From contig PDSL01000051.1 in NCBI GenBank assembly GCA_002748455.1, positions 1 to 43,578 on the forward strand: DNA of 43,578 bases, in the 5' to 3' direction. Below, one piece after another: positions 17,728 to 25,243 of this stretch. The notes beneath the pieces are model-generated. The model was not told the origin of the DNA and ran no database searches. It saw only the letters and a program-made list of their open reading frames with translations. Position numbers and translations under genes: made by a program. How positions within the stretch are numbered: the first letter of the stretch is position 1; each line of letters opens with the position of its first letter. This DNA comes from Ilumatobacter coccineus (GTDB lineage Bacteria; Actinomycetota; Acidimicrobiia; Acidimicrobiales; Ilumatobacteraceae).

Positions 17728-18162
17728 CTAGGTCTCGTCGTCCGCCTTGATCGGCTCCTGGACCTCAAGGATGACATGTCGACTCTGGACGTTGACCGTG
17801 GTCAACACCACCCGATAGCCAGCGACGATCACCGGCTCGTCCAGCGACAGTGTCAGGTCGGTGTTGAGATCGGGATGATCCCGGACAAAGAACGCCAAAT
17901 AGGCCTGAGGGGAAGGATCATCGCGGGCACCGCCAACGCCGATCCGCATCGCATCGCCGTCCACGATGATCTGTCCTCCGAAACTGGCGCCATAGCTTTG
18001 CGGATCGCCGTACTGGTCTGTCGGCTCACCCGACGCGACCTCGGTGGTTTCGCTTTCCGTGCTCTCAGTCATCTTGGCTCCTGCGTCGGCACCGCACCCG
18101 GCAATCGCGGACAATCCGACGAACGCCCATGGTGCGATGCGCTTCACAAATGGTGTATTCAC
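17728..18162 (-). CDS. Small lipoprotein, partner of the calpain-like protease
   Basis: A 144-residue protein with a lipoprotein signal (FVGLSAIAGCGAD, Cys23), a Thr/Glu/Ser-rich linker, and a soluble domain of about 85 residues containing GGQIIVDGDAMRIGVGGARDD and ending in beta-rich VVLTTVNVQSRHVILEVQEP. I do not recognise the domain. Its GTG start overlaps the protease stop by four bases (GTGA), so the two are made together. That linkage and the surface location make an inhibitor or immunity role possible, but this is inference. A role in substrate or cell-wall binding is equally open. Confidence 0.75.
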   Translation of the reverse strand: MNTPFVKRIAPWAFVGLSAIAGCGADAGAKMTESTESETTEVASGEPTDQYGDPQSYGASFGGQIIVDGDAMRIGVGGARDDPSPQAYLAFFVRDHPDLNTDLTLSLDEPVIVAGYRVVLTTVNVQSRHVILEVQEPIKADDET

Positions 18163-19292
18163 GGCAAATGAGTGTCATTCTTGCCGAGCGTATTGACATC
18201 TATGCGGTCAAATGCGCGAGTGAACTCATCATAGGTCATCTCAAACTTGTCCCGGTCATACCCCCATGGATTTCGAACTGTGACGGTTCCGGCCTCTGCA
18301 TCCACCTCATCAACCCAGTAGGCGTGACTTCTATACAGGACATGCTCACCGATTTCGTATGTAGCGTCTTTCTTTTCTCCATCGTTCAGGCTTGACAAGC
18401 TTACGGCATAGCCGCCCTCGTCATGCATCGACTCAAGCTCGTCCAGGCTGATCGCTGGCAGGTCGTCATACTGCTGGCTCGGCTGTCCAGACAATGCGCT
18501 ATACACGTCTGAGGCGTGTCCGCCTTCATCCAGATACGAGTAGATGTCAACAAGATCATCACTGCCTGATCGCCATTGACCATATGCTTTTTCGAGAAGG
18601 CGAGGCCAGAGTTCACCATCACCTTCACCGGCAGTTCCGCTGCTCGAATGCCAGGTGCCGTCATCGGCACGGACCTCAATCTCTGGGAACTCGGGCGTGA
18701 CCCTCACGTAGTCAGCGTTGCCATTACTGTTAAAGAACCGGACGTTGTAGGTGCCATCACCGTTGTCGGTAATGGCGTCCGAGATGAGTCCGGGGTTCTG
18801 ATCGGCAACCACAATGAGCCCGGTCATCAGATAACAGTCACCGAATCCACCCTGACTCACATCATCAGGCTCGATCATCGGACCGACAATTCCATCGCCT
18901 ACATCGACTGGTTCATCGTCATAGAGCGGATCGTCCGGCGTGAACGTTCCAGCGATGCGCTTGTCATCATCGATCTTCGTTGAATAATCGCTGTTGAGGC
19001 TGCTCACCGGCGCAAGCCCGGCATCAGCTGCACTCGTCGTCCGCTGTTCGTCGGCATGATGCCGCAGTTCGACGGCGGCCTCCCGGAGAAAGGCGGCACT
19101 CACACCAAGTCGAGGCAGAAGCCGGCCGTTCCAGTGAGCCATAAACCGATCGACAATCTCACCGATCCACATGATGGAGCGCAAGTTCGACGTCAAGAGC
19201 CGAGACTGCTGATCAAGCTCATCTGCCTCACTGTCCATGACCCTGGCTAAACGATCGAGCTCATCGCTCTCTGCTCCATACATCACCGGCAT
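18159..19292 (-). CDS. Calpain-family (C2) cysteine protease with WXG100-like N-terminal domain
   Basis: A 377-residue protein with no signal peptide. Residues 1 to about 90 are two predicted helices around a turn with Trp42-Ile-Gly44, like WXG100/ESX secretion domains. Residues about 140-345 hold a calpain-type core: QGGFGDCYLMTGL with Gln147 and nucleophile Cys153, SHAYWVDEVD with His323, and RNPWG with Asn341. The triad is complete. The ATG at 19292 has AGAGGAG seven bases upstream; a longer start at 19319 has none. The gene lies between secA and comF, where the diverged duplicate at 20.8 kb has nothing. Type VII secretion, and a toxin or effector role, are inferred from the domain pairing only. 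Confidence 0.85.
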   Translation of the reverse strand: MPVMYGAESDELDRLARVMDSEADELDQQSRLLTSNLRSIMWIGEIVDRFMAHWNGRLLPRLGVSAAFLREAAVELRHHADEQRTTSAADAGLAPVSSLNSDYSTKIDDDKRIAGTFTPDDPLYDDEPVDVGDGIVGPMIEPDDVSQGGFGDCYLMTGLIVVADQNPGLISDAITDNGDGTYNVRFFNSNGNADYVRVTPEFPEIEVRADDGTWHSSSGTAGEGDGELWPRLLEKAYGQWRSGSDDLVDIYSYLDEGGHASDVYSALSGQPSQQYDDLPAISLDELESMHDEGGYAVSLSSLNDGEKKDATYEIGEHVLYRSHAYWVDEVDAEAGTVTVRNPWGYDRDKFEMTYDEFTRAFDRIDVNTLGKNDTHLP

Positions 19293-19471
19293 CTCTGGAC
19301 TCCTCTGAACCGCGATCATACCGGTCGGCCATCACGGTGTTGTGATGTGCATCGCCCTCGCACCTGGTGATCACCTGTCGACAAAGGCGATGAGCAACCC
19401 GAAACGTGATCACTCAGGCGTGTCCGATCCGCCGGTCTGACAGGATCGTCGCGCCGCGCCCACCGCCCATA

Positions 19472-19492
19472 TCCCAACGCTCACGATTGGGA
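19472..19492 (-). terminator. Hairpin just after the broken comF
   Basis: Six-bp arms (tcccaa, ttggga) enclose nine bases, about 20 bases past the comF stop on the minus strand. The second comF copy has a similar hairpin at the same place (20817-20836), which supports a real role. No T-run is present. Confidence 0.4.
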
Positions 19493-19512
19493 ACGCCCCG
19501 GCGTGGTTTCGT

Positions 19513-19697
19513 TCACGCCGCGTGGGCCGACGCACGAGTCAAGCTTGGCCTTGACCAATCTGAGCGTCGAGCACCCGGAGTATCAAACACTGGTGTCATT
19601 GCCGCCGCCGCCTGGTGAACCGTCACCGCACCCGACGACATCAATGCTGCTGCTGCCGCCGACAGGGTTGACCCGGTGGTGACCACATCGTCGATCA
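19513..19697 (-). pseudogene. comF 3' fragment (C-terminal part of the resident copy)
   Basis: The frame reads from IDDVVTTGSTLSAAAAALMSSGA, the PRPP-binding loop of ComF-type phosphoribosyltransferases, to a native stop at 19513-19515. It lines up with the C-terminal third of the intact comF at 20837. Homology stops abruptly near 19697, where AT-rich DNA begins. The N-terminal part of the same gene is at 22252-22425 and the middle is gone. Without the catalytic start it is a dead fragment. Confidence 0.88.
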
Positions 19698-20003
19698 ATA
19701 GACCTATTTCAAGACAAATTGACTATTCCTCTTTTCCCAACTCAAAGGGATGTGCACGTTTCGGTCACATTGAAAACGGAGTGTTCAGCCATTTAACCAA
19801 AATAACGAGCCGTTCAAAATTGGCATCTGGCGCGACTGAATCTAGCTCTCACATCATACGCGAGATACCCAGAAAGGCTTTTGGCTTAGGTGCTCACACA
19901 AGACATACGGTACTCACATACGAATAGCAACAGGTTCTTACACACGATTCTCTGTGAGGTGTACTGTTTACTCTACGCTTGTACACCTGGTTATTTCACA
20001 TTA
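19698..20003. other. AT-rich spacer without a convincing gene
   Basis: About 300 bases of clearly AT-rich sequence lie between the comF 3' fragment and the DUF1203-like gene. I see no coding frame with protein character, no tRNA, and no terminal repeats shared with the other junctions. Only the inverted repeat at 19957-19988 stands out. Confidence 0.6.
19957..19988 (-). terminator. Inverted repeat after the DUF1203-like gene
   Basis: Perfect 8-bp arms (aggtgtac 19957-19964, gtacacct 19981-19988) enclose 16 bases, 15 bases past the gene's stop. There is no T-run. It may be a weak terminator or a recombination remnant. Confidence 0.4.
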
Positions 20004-20477
20004 TCATTCTATTCTGTCAACTTGGCAATTGTAGCAGCCTGGACCTGCGTTGTGAATGTGAATGTACTTAGCTGAGTCGTCTTTGAGAATATCTTGGATC
20101 TCGTTTTCAAGTTCGACGCCTTCGACTGTCCTTGCGTCAATCATCATGCCTTGACTATCATACGCTCTGAGAGATAACAGCCTATGTACTAGCATCTCCG
20201 GTATTTCGTTGATACCAATATCTGCACTTTTCGCATTTTTTCTCACAAATATTGGTCCGCTTGCCTGATAGGGCGACGCTGTCTTATGGTGTTGGAACGG
20301 TAGAGAAATTACTTCTTCTCCCACTTCCGCATCTTCAAGACTTACTCGACAAGGATAGCCTGGTTTCTGGTCTACAACCATTCTTATGGCTCCTTGCGAA
20401 GCTAATTCTTCATCACTCAAGTCGAACAAATGATTGAAGTTATTCTCAATAGCTGAGATCTTGAATTTTACACGCAT
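20004..20477 (-). CDS. DUF1203-like protein on an AT-rich insert
   Basis: A 157-residue protein with the pattern I associate with DUF1203: GAIRMVVDQKPGYPCRVSLEDAEVGEE, then LPFQHHKTASPYQASGPIFVR, then LRAYDSQGMMIDARTVEG, and the end YIHIHNAGPGCYNCQVDR. The conserved His and Cys residues at the end suggest metal binding, but no biochemical role is known to me. The ATG at 20477 matches the usual family start; in-frame ATG and GTG codons upstream (20507, 20513) are possible. Base composition is far more AT-rich than the neighbours, which signals recent transfer. It is flanked by broken comF and broken secA sequence. Confidence 0.8.
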   Translation of the reverse strand: MRVKFKISAIENNFNHLFDLSDEELASQGAIRMVVDQKPGYPCRVSLEDAEVGEEVISLPFQHHKTASPYQASGPIFVRKNAKSADIGINEIPEMLVHRLLSLRAYDSQGMMIDARTVEGVELENEIQDILKDDSAKYIHIHNAGPGCYNCQVDRIE

Positions 20478-20662
20478 AACTCTATTATTCTCTTGTTCTC
20501 TTTTCATGCCCACTCTGCTTCAATGATATCTACACTTTAGTGATTGAGCTACAGTTCTTTCACGTACGTAGTGTATCGTCCGGTTATTCAACATATATCA
20601 TTGAGGATGATCTAATAGCCACAAGACACTCTCCTCTGGAATCAAGCGTCAAGAGATTTCTT

Positions 20663-20814
20663 TGCCCGATCACCCGGTCAGCGGACTCGCTCATGGCGGC
20701 AAAGGCCTCGATCAGGGGCGTCAAGCGATGCCCTGCAAGGCCTTACGTTTCTTGCCTTCACCGGCGCGGAGAATTCGATCGAGGATGGCCATGCGACCGG
20801 CGCGACCCGCTAGC
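20663..20814 (-). pseudogene. Decayed 5' fragment of a second secA
   Basis: This stretch matches bases 17289-17559 of secA and its leader. The match includes the start region (ATG at 20792) and the cggcgcgaccc leader sequence. Relative to secA it lacks 104 bases, with the join at cgatgccc, a sequence present at both ends of the missing piece in the intact gene. It also lacks 12 bases just before the ATG that hold the TAGGCT box. Many point differences show it is a diverged copy rather than a recent duplicate. Confidence 0.88.
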
Positions 20815-20816
20815 AC

Positions 20817-20836
20817 TTGGGGCGAGAGATCCCCAA
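20817..20836 (-). terminator. Hairpin after the intact comF
   Basis: Arms ttgggg and ccccaa enclose eight bases immediately after the comF stop. It corresponds in position to the hairpin at 19472-19492 after the broken copy. Confidence 0.4.
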
Positions 20837-21499
20837 TCACGCAGCTTGAGCCGAAACCGGGGCGAGCGCAACGCCTGACCGGTTGGGCCACGACGATCCG
20901 GGAATGATCGCCGACGGTGTGGCAGCAACGACCGCCTTCTCGACCGTCAGGGCTCCAGCCGACATCAACGCTGCTGCCGCCGCCGACAGGGTTGACCCGG
21001 TGGTGACCACATCGTCGATCACCAACACCCGCTTCCCTGACACACCGGGGTGAGCGCTAAAGACCGGTCCGTGAAGCCGATGGGCTCGACTCAGCCCGGT
21101 TTGGGGACGATCGGGACCGTCTCGTCGAAGGAGCCGACGGCAGGGAACACCAAGCTGGGCAGCCACCCGTCGAGCCACCAGCTCGGCCTGATCAACCCCT
21201 CGGCGAGCGATCCGACGCCGGCTGGTGGGCGCCCAGGTGACCACATCAAGATCGACTGGCTGAATGCCCGACGCGACCACGGCGTTGACCACCAGACCGG
21301 CGAGATGATGAGCGATCTGGCGACGGTTGGCGTATTTGAGCGCCATCACCACCCGACGAGCTCGACCGACATAGGGCAAGGCAGCGATCACATCGCCGCG
21401 ATGGGGGCGACCCGCTGGCCGAGCCAGACCAAAACGACACGACCGACACAAGATTGGGCCCTGCTTACCGCACCCCGCACAACGCTGCTCAAAGATCAT
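20837..21499 (-). CDS. comF: ComF-family phosphoribosyltransferase, intact second copy
   Basis: A 220-residue protein with an N-terminal zinc ribbon (Cys7, Cys10, Cys18, Cys21 in RCAGCGKQGPILCRSC) and a type I phosphoribosyltransferase domain ending in the PRPP loop RVLVIDDVVTTGSTLSAAA. ComF proteins take part in DNA uptake during transformation in species where they were studied. The ATG at 21499 is chosen because it is preserved in the broken resident copy at 22425, whereas the GTG at 21526 is not. The flanking secA and aat fragments of the same segment have decayed, while this frame stays open. It may therefore replace the broken resident gene. Confidence 0.9.
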   Translation of the reverse strand: MIFEQRCAGCGKQGPILCRSCRFGLARPAGRPHRGDVIAALPYVGRARRVVMALKYANRRQIAHHLAGLVVNAVVASGIQPVDLDVVTWAPTSRRRIARRGVDQAELVARRVAAQLGVPCRRLLRRDGPDRPQTGLSRAHRLHGPVFSAHPGVSGKRVLVIDDVVTTGSTLSAAAAALMSAGALTVEKAVVAATPSAIIPGSSWPNRSGVALAPVSAQAA

Positions 21500-21535
21500 G
21501 GCTCCATCTTGACCAGGGGGTGTCACAGAGATGAT

Positions 21536-21800
21536 CCCGATCCTCGAGGGATGCTCCCCCTCGACGGGCTCCGCACCAGCCGTTCCCTACGCCGCAGCGT
21601 GAAGCGCTATGACGTCACCATCAACGCCGCAGTCGAGCAGACCATCGCGGCCTGCGCTGATCCGGCGCGCTGACCACTGGATCACCGACAACTTCATCGA
21701 TGCCCACTCTGTGCTCGAGAGCTTCAGCTCAGCCCATTCGTGCGAGGTGTGGGCTGGAGATGACCTGGTCGGCGGGCTCCATGACGCCCGCAGGCGCGTG
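21536..21800 (+). pseudogene. Decayed aat fragment
   Basis: The sequence matches the middle of aat from 22771 onward: DPRGMLPLDGLR, RSLRRSVKRYDVTIN, then CADPAR and a stop. A two-base loss near 21672 shifts the frame. Similarity continues in another frame (WITDNFIDAHSVLESF, GDDLVGGLHDA) until about 21800, where it ends abruptly. The first 72 or so codons and the promoter are missing. Confidence 0.85.
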
Positions 21801-21837
21801 AGAATTCACGATGGATGTGCGACATAACTGCTGATTC

Positions 21838-22206
21838 TTAGTATTTCTTTGCGAATTCAAACCCTTCCTTCACAAGTTGCTGCAGCCAGTTACTTCTTGC
21901 CATTTCCTCTGATTTAACCACAACATGATGATTCCAGCGGTTTGGACTAACCTGCGCAACATAGTGAAAATTCGGATTGTCTAGCTGCTTATCCAAGCAA
22001 ACCGTCATGTAGAGAGTTCCATCAGAAGTTCTTTCATACGCCCAAAGCCACAAAAACTTCCTGTCTACAGAAAAGCTCGCTTGCGCTTTAATCTCTTTCT
22101 TGCAGTCTCCGAGTGAGCTGACGTATCCCTCTATAATTTCAACATACTTTTGAGTCTTGGGCTTAGAGGTAAACACGCCAATCATTTTGCTCGTTTTTTT
22201 ACTCAT
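21838..22206 (-). CDS. DUF5655-like protein on an AT-rich insert
   Basis: A 122-residue lysine-rich protein. The C-terminal half (LDKQLDNPNFHYVAQVSPNRWNHHVVVKS and WLQQLVKEGFEFA) resembles the DUF5655 pattern of a beta-rich domain with His-His-Val followed by a helical end. This assignment is from memory of the pattern and is tentative. The ATG at 22206 is preferred; an in-frame GTG at 22236 is possible. The base composition is clearly lower in GC than the flanking genes. Aat remnants lie on one side and comF remnants on the other. No partner gene is seen. Confidence 0.7.
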   Translation of the reverse strand: MSKKTSKMIGVFTSKPKTQKYVEIIEGYVSSLGDCKKEIKAQASFSVDRKFLWLWAYERTSDGTLYMTVCLDKQLDNPNFHYVAQVSPNRWNHHVVVKSEEMARSNWLQQLVKEGFEFAKKY

Positions 22207-22251
22207 GCACTTTGGATTCCCTTTTTCATTTCGCACTACTTCCTTTATTTA

Positions 22252-22425
22252 GTTGGCATATTTGAGAGCGATCACCACCCGGCGAGCTCGGCCGGCATAG
22301 GGCAAGGCGGCGATCACATCGCCGCGGTGAGGACGGCCAGCTGGCCGAGTCAACCCAAAACGACACGACCAACACAAGACTCGGCCCTGCTTACCGCCCC
22401 CTGCACAACGCTGCTCAAAGATCAT
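22252..22425 (-). pseudogene. comF 5' fragment (N-terminal part of the resident copy)
   Basis: From the ATG at 22425 it reads MIFEQRCAGGGKQG and on to RRVVIALKYAN, then homology ends at about 22252, next to the AT-rich insert. It differs from the intact copy at seven of about 60 residues. One change turns the second zinc-ribbon cysteine into glycine, so this copy is also decaying. Together with 19513-19697 it marks the two ends of the interrupted original gene. Confidence 0.87.
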
Positions 22426-22554
22426 GGCTCCATCTTGACTACGGAGTGTGGCAGGGATAATCAGCGCGGCCACACCACGAGCCTGACGGTAGCACCGACC
22501 ACCAGATCGCCGATCCGGTCGATGACCTCGCGTGTGACGTGAGAGGATGAAGCC

Positions 22555-23265
22555 ATGGCCGAGGCGACATCTTCCCTCGGGATCAGGTTTCCCGACCGAC
22601 TCCCGATCGAGCCCCAGCCATCGCGCTATGACATGCCCTCGGCCCCTCCGGTGGACGGCAGCGATGTGGTGGCCTTTGGCGCCGACCTCGAACCGGGAAC
22701 CCTCCTCGCTGCCTATCGGGTGGGCCTGTTCCCGATGCCCTCCGAGCATCATCGCATCGCCTGGTTTTCACCCGACCCTCGCGGGATCCTCCCCCTCGAC
22801 GGGCTGCGTATCAGCCGATCTCTGCGCCGCAGCGTGAAGCGCTATGAGGTCACGATCAATACCGCATTCCAGCAGGTCATCACAGCCTGCGCTGATCCGA
22901 CGCGAGAAGGCCGCTGGATCACCGACGACTTCATCGATGCCTACTCTGTGCTCCATACCTTCGGCTGGGCACATTCGTTCGAGGTGTGGGCTGATGATGA
23001 CCTCATCGGCGGCCTCTATGGCGTCCGCATCGGTGGGTTGTTCGCTGGAGAATCCATGTTTCACCGAGCAACCGATGCTTCCAAGGTCGCCCTGGTTCAC
23101 CTGGTCGACTGGCTGAACACCACCGGAGCAAGCCTGCTCGATGTTCAGTGGACCACCGACCACCTGGTCAGTCTCGGTGCGATCGAGATCTCCCGCTCGG
23201 ACTACCTTAAACGGTTAGGCGACGCGCTGGCCCGCAACGCGCCGCCGGCCCCCAACCGAAGGTGA
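22555..23265 (+). CDS. aat: Aat: leucyl/phenylalanyl-tRNA-protein transferase
   Basis: Transfers Leu or Phe from tRNA to N-terminal Arg or Lys of proteins, marking them for ClpAP or ClpS-dependent degradation. The 236-residue protein has all family blocks: AYRVGLFPMP, WFSPDPRGILPLD, RSLRRSVKRYEVTIN, WITDDFIDAYSVLH, GWAHSFEVW, GGLYGVRIGGLFAGESMFHR and LLDVQWTTDHLVSLGA. The ATG has a GAGAGG site eight bases upstream. It is divergent from the broken comF, in the same order as in the diverged segment. It is followed after four bases by the mutase gene. Confidence 0.96.
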   Translation: MAEATSSLGIRFPDRLPIEPQPSRYDMPSAPPVDGSDVVAFGADLEPGTLLAAYRVGLFPMPSEHHRIAWFSPDPRGILPLDGLRISRSLRRSVKRYEVTINTAFQQVITACADPTREGRWITDDFIDAYSVLHTFGWAHSFEVWADDDLIGGLYGVRIGGLFAGESMFHRATDASKVALVHLVDWLNTTGASLLDVQWTTDHLVSLGAIEISRSDYLKRLGDALARNAPPAPNRR

Positions 23266-23269
23266 AGCG

Positions 23270-25216
23270 ATGAGCGAGCGCGACCGCCCCTGGATGATGC
23301 GAACCTATTCCGGTCACTCGACCGCCAGCGCATCCAACGCCCTCTATCGAACCAATCTGGCCAAGGGCCAGACCGGACTCTCGATCGCCTTCGACCTTCC
23401 CACCCAAACCGGCTACGACCCCGACTCGGAGATGGCCCGCGGCGAGGTCGGCAAGGTCGGCGTTCCAGTCGCCCATCTCGGCCATATGCGTACCCTCCTC
23501 GATGGCATCCCTCCCGGCGAGATGAACACTTCGATGACGATCAATGCATCGTCATCCTGGTTGCTCGCCCTCTATGTCGCCAACGCTGCCGAACAGGGTG
23601 TCGACTCGACCGCCCTGCGCGGCACCACCCAGAACGACATCGTCAAGGAATATCTCTCCCGAGGCACCTATATCTTCCCGCCGGAACCCTCGAGGCGATT
23701 GATCGTCGACATGATCGCCTGGTGTGCTGAACACGCTCCCAAGTGGAATCCGATGAATGTGTGCTCCTACCACCTCCAAGAAGCGGGAGCGACCCCGGTT
23801 CAAGAGATCGCCTACTCCCTCGCCACAGCGATCGACATCCTCGACGCGGTCCGCGACTCCGGTCAGGTGGCTCCCGACCGATTCGGGCAAGTCTTCGGAG
23901 CGATCTCATTCTTCGTCAACTCCGGGATCCGGTTCATCGAGGAGATCTGCAAGCTGCGAGCGATGACCGAACTGTGGGACCAGATCGGACAGGAACGCTA
24001 TGGAGTGACCAATCCCAAGCAGCGACGGTTCCGTTATGGGGTCCAGGTCAACTCCCTCGGACTCACCGAAGCCCAACCAGAAAACAATGTCCAACGCATC
24101 GTGATCGAGATGCTCGGGGTGACCCTGTCCAAGCGGGCCCGAGCCCGCTCACTCCAACTGCCAGCGTGGAACGAAGCCCTCGGCCTGCCAACCCCGTGGG
24201 ATCAGCAGTGGTCGTTGCGCATGCAACAGGTCTTGGCCTTCGAAACCGACCTCCTCGAATACGACGACATCTTCGACGGTTCCCACGTGATCGAATCCCG
24301 CACCGCCGAACTCAAAGCAGCTGCCCAGGTCGAACTCGACGAAGTGCTCAGCCTGGGCGGCGCCTTTGCTGCGGTTGAGACCCTCAAGTCCCGTTTGGTG
24401 GCCTCGATGGCCAACCGAACCCGCCGGATCGAATCCGGCGAACAGACGGTGGTTGGGGTCAATGCCTTCACCGAATCAACCGACTCAGCCCTTGGCGGAA
24501 CCGAATCCATCCTCACCGTCGATCCCGCGGTCGGCGAGGCCATGATCGACGATGTTCGCGCCTGGCGAGCCAATCGCGACCAAGCGGCGGTCGATGCCGC
24601 TCTCGACGAGCTGCGTCGGGTGGCGGCCAGCGATGAGAACATCATGCCCGCCACCATCGCCCTCGCCCAAGCCGGGGCGACCACCGGTGAATGGGGATCG
24701 GTGATGAGGGAAGTGTTCGGCGACTTCCGAGCTCCCACCGGGGTGGGCAGCGCTCGCAGCGACACCAGCGGAGGACTCTCCAAGGTCGCCGAACAGGTAC
24801 GACAGCTTCCTGGCGGTCCACCCCGATTCTTGGTGGCCAAGCCGGGACTTGACGGCCACTCCAACGGGGCCGAACAGATCGCTGTTGCGGCGCGCGACGC
24901 CGGCATGGAGGTCATCTATTCGGGGATCCGACTCACGATCGACCAGATCGTCGCCTCAGCACGCGACGAAGACCCCGACGTGATCGGACTCTCGATCCTG
25001 TCGGGCTCCCACCTGGAGCTCGTACCGACCCTGATCAGCGCGCTCACTGAAGCAGGAGTGGATTCGCCGGTGGTCGTCGGTGGCATCATCCCCGAAGCCG
25101 ATCGCCCCATCTTGCTCGACGCCGGAGTGGCAGCGGTCTACACCCCGAAAGACTTTGAGTTCGCCGCGATCATGGCCGACATCGTCGACATCACCACACA
25201 CCACCGGCAAGCTTGA
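23270..25216 (+). CDS. meaA: Ethylmalonyl-CoA mutase-like B12 enzyme
   Basis: A coenzyme-B12 mutase of 648 residues in one chain. The catalytic barrel occupies residues 1 to about 500 (AFDLPTQTGYDPD, MNTSMTINASSSW, RGTTQNDIVKEYLSRGTYI). The cobalamin-binding domain begins near residue 520 with KPGLDGHSNGAEQ, followed by LSILSGSHLELV and VVVGGIIPEAD. The DGHSNG form with the single-chain length is typical of ethylmalonyl-CoA mutase (MeaA/Ecm) rather than methylmalonyl-CoA mutase, whose motif is DGHDRG. This points to the ethylmalonyl-CoA pathway or related butyryl-CoA metabolism. Four bases after aat, so probably co-transcribed. Confidence 0.88.
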   Translation: MSERDRPWMMRTYSGHSTASASNALYRTNLAKGQTGLSIAFDLPTQTGYDPDSEMARGEVGKVGVPVAHLGHMRTLLDGIPPGEMNTSMTINASSSWLLALYVANAAEQGVDSTALRGTTQNDIVKEYLSRGTYIFPPEPSRRLIVDMIAWCAEHAPKWNPMNVCSYHLQEAGATPVQEIAYSLATAIDILDAVRDSGQVAPDRFGQVFGAISFFVNSGIRFIEEICKLRAMTELWDQIGQERYGVTNPKQRRFRYGVQVNSLGLTEAQPENNVQRIVIEMLGVTLSKRARARSLQLPAWNEALGLPTPWDQQWSLRMQQVLAFETDLLEYDDIFDGSHVIESRTAELKAAAQVELDEVLSLGGAFAAVETLKSRLVASMANRTRRIESGEQTVVGVNAFTESTDSALGGTESILTVDPAVGEAMIDDVRAWRANRDQAAVDAALDELRRVAASDENIMPATIALAQAGATTGEWGSVMREVFGDFRAPTGVGSARSDTSGGLSKVAEQVRQLPGGPPRFLVAKPGLDGHSNGAEQIAVAARDAGMEVIYSGIRLTIDQIVASARDEDPDVIGLSILSGSHLELVPTLISALTEAGVDSPVVVGGIIPEADRPILLDAGVAAVYTPKDFEFAAIMADIVDITTHHRQA

Positions 25217-25243
25217 TCAGCCGCGAGATCGATACCGCGTCGC

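Noticed and set aside
19698..22251. Integron gene cassettes with attC sites
   Set aside because: I looked for GTTRRRY core sites and paired inverted repeats at the junctions and found none that fit; the inserts also bracket secA/comF/aat remnants, which cassettes do not.
17500..22550. Insertion sequence or prophage as carrier of the inserts
   Set aside because: No transposase, integrase, terminal inverted repeats or target-site duplications are visible.
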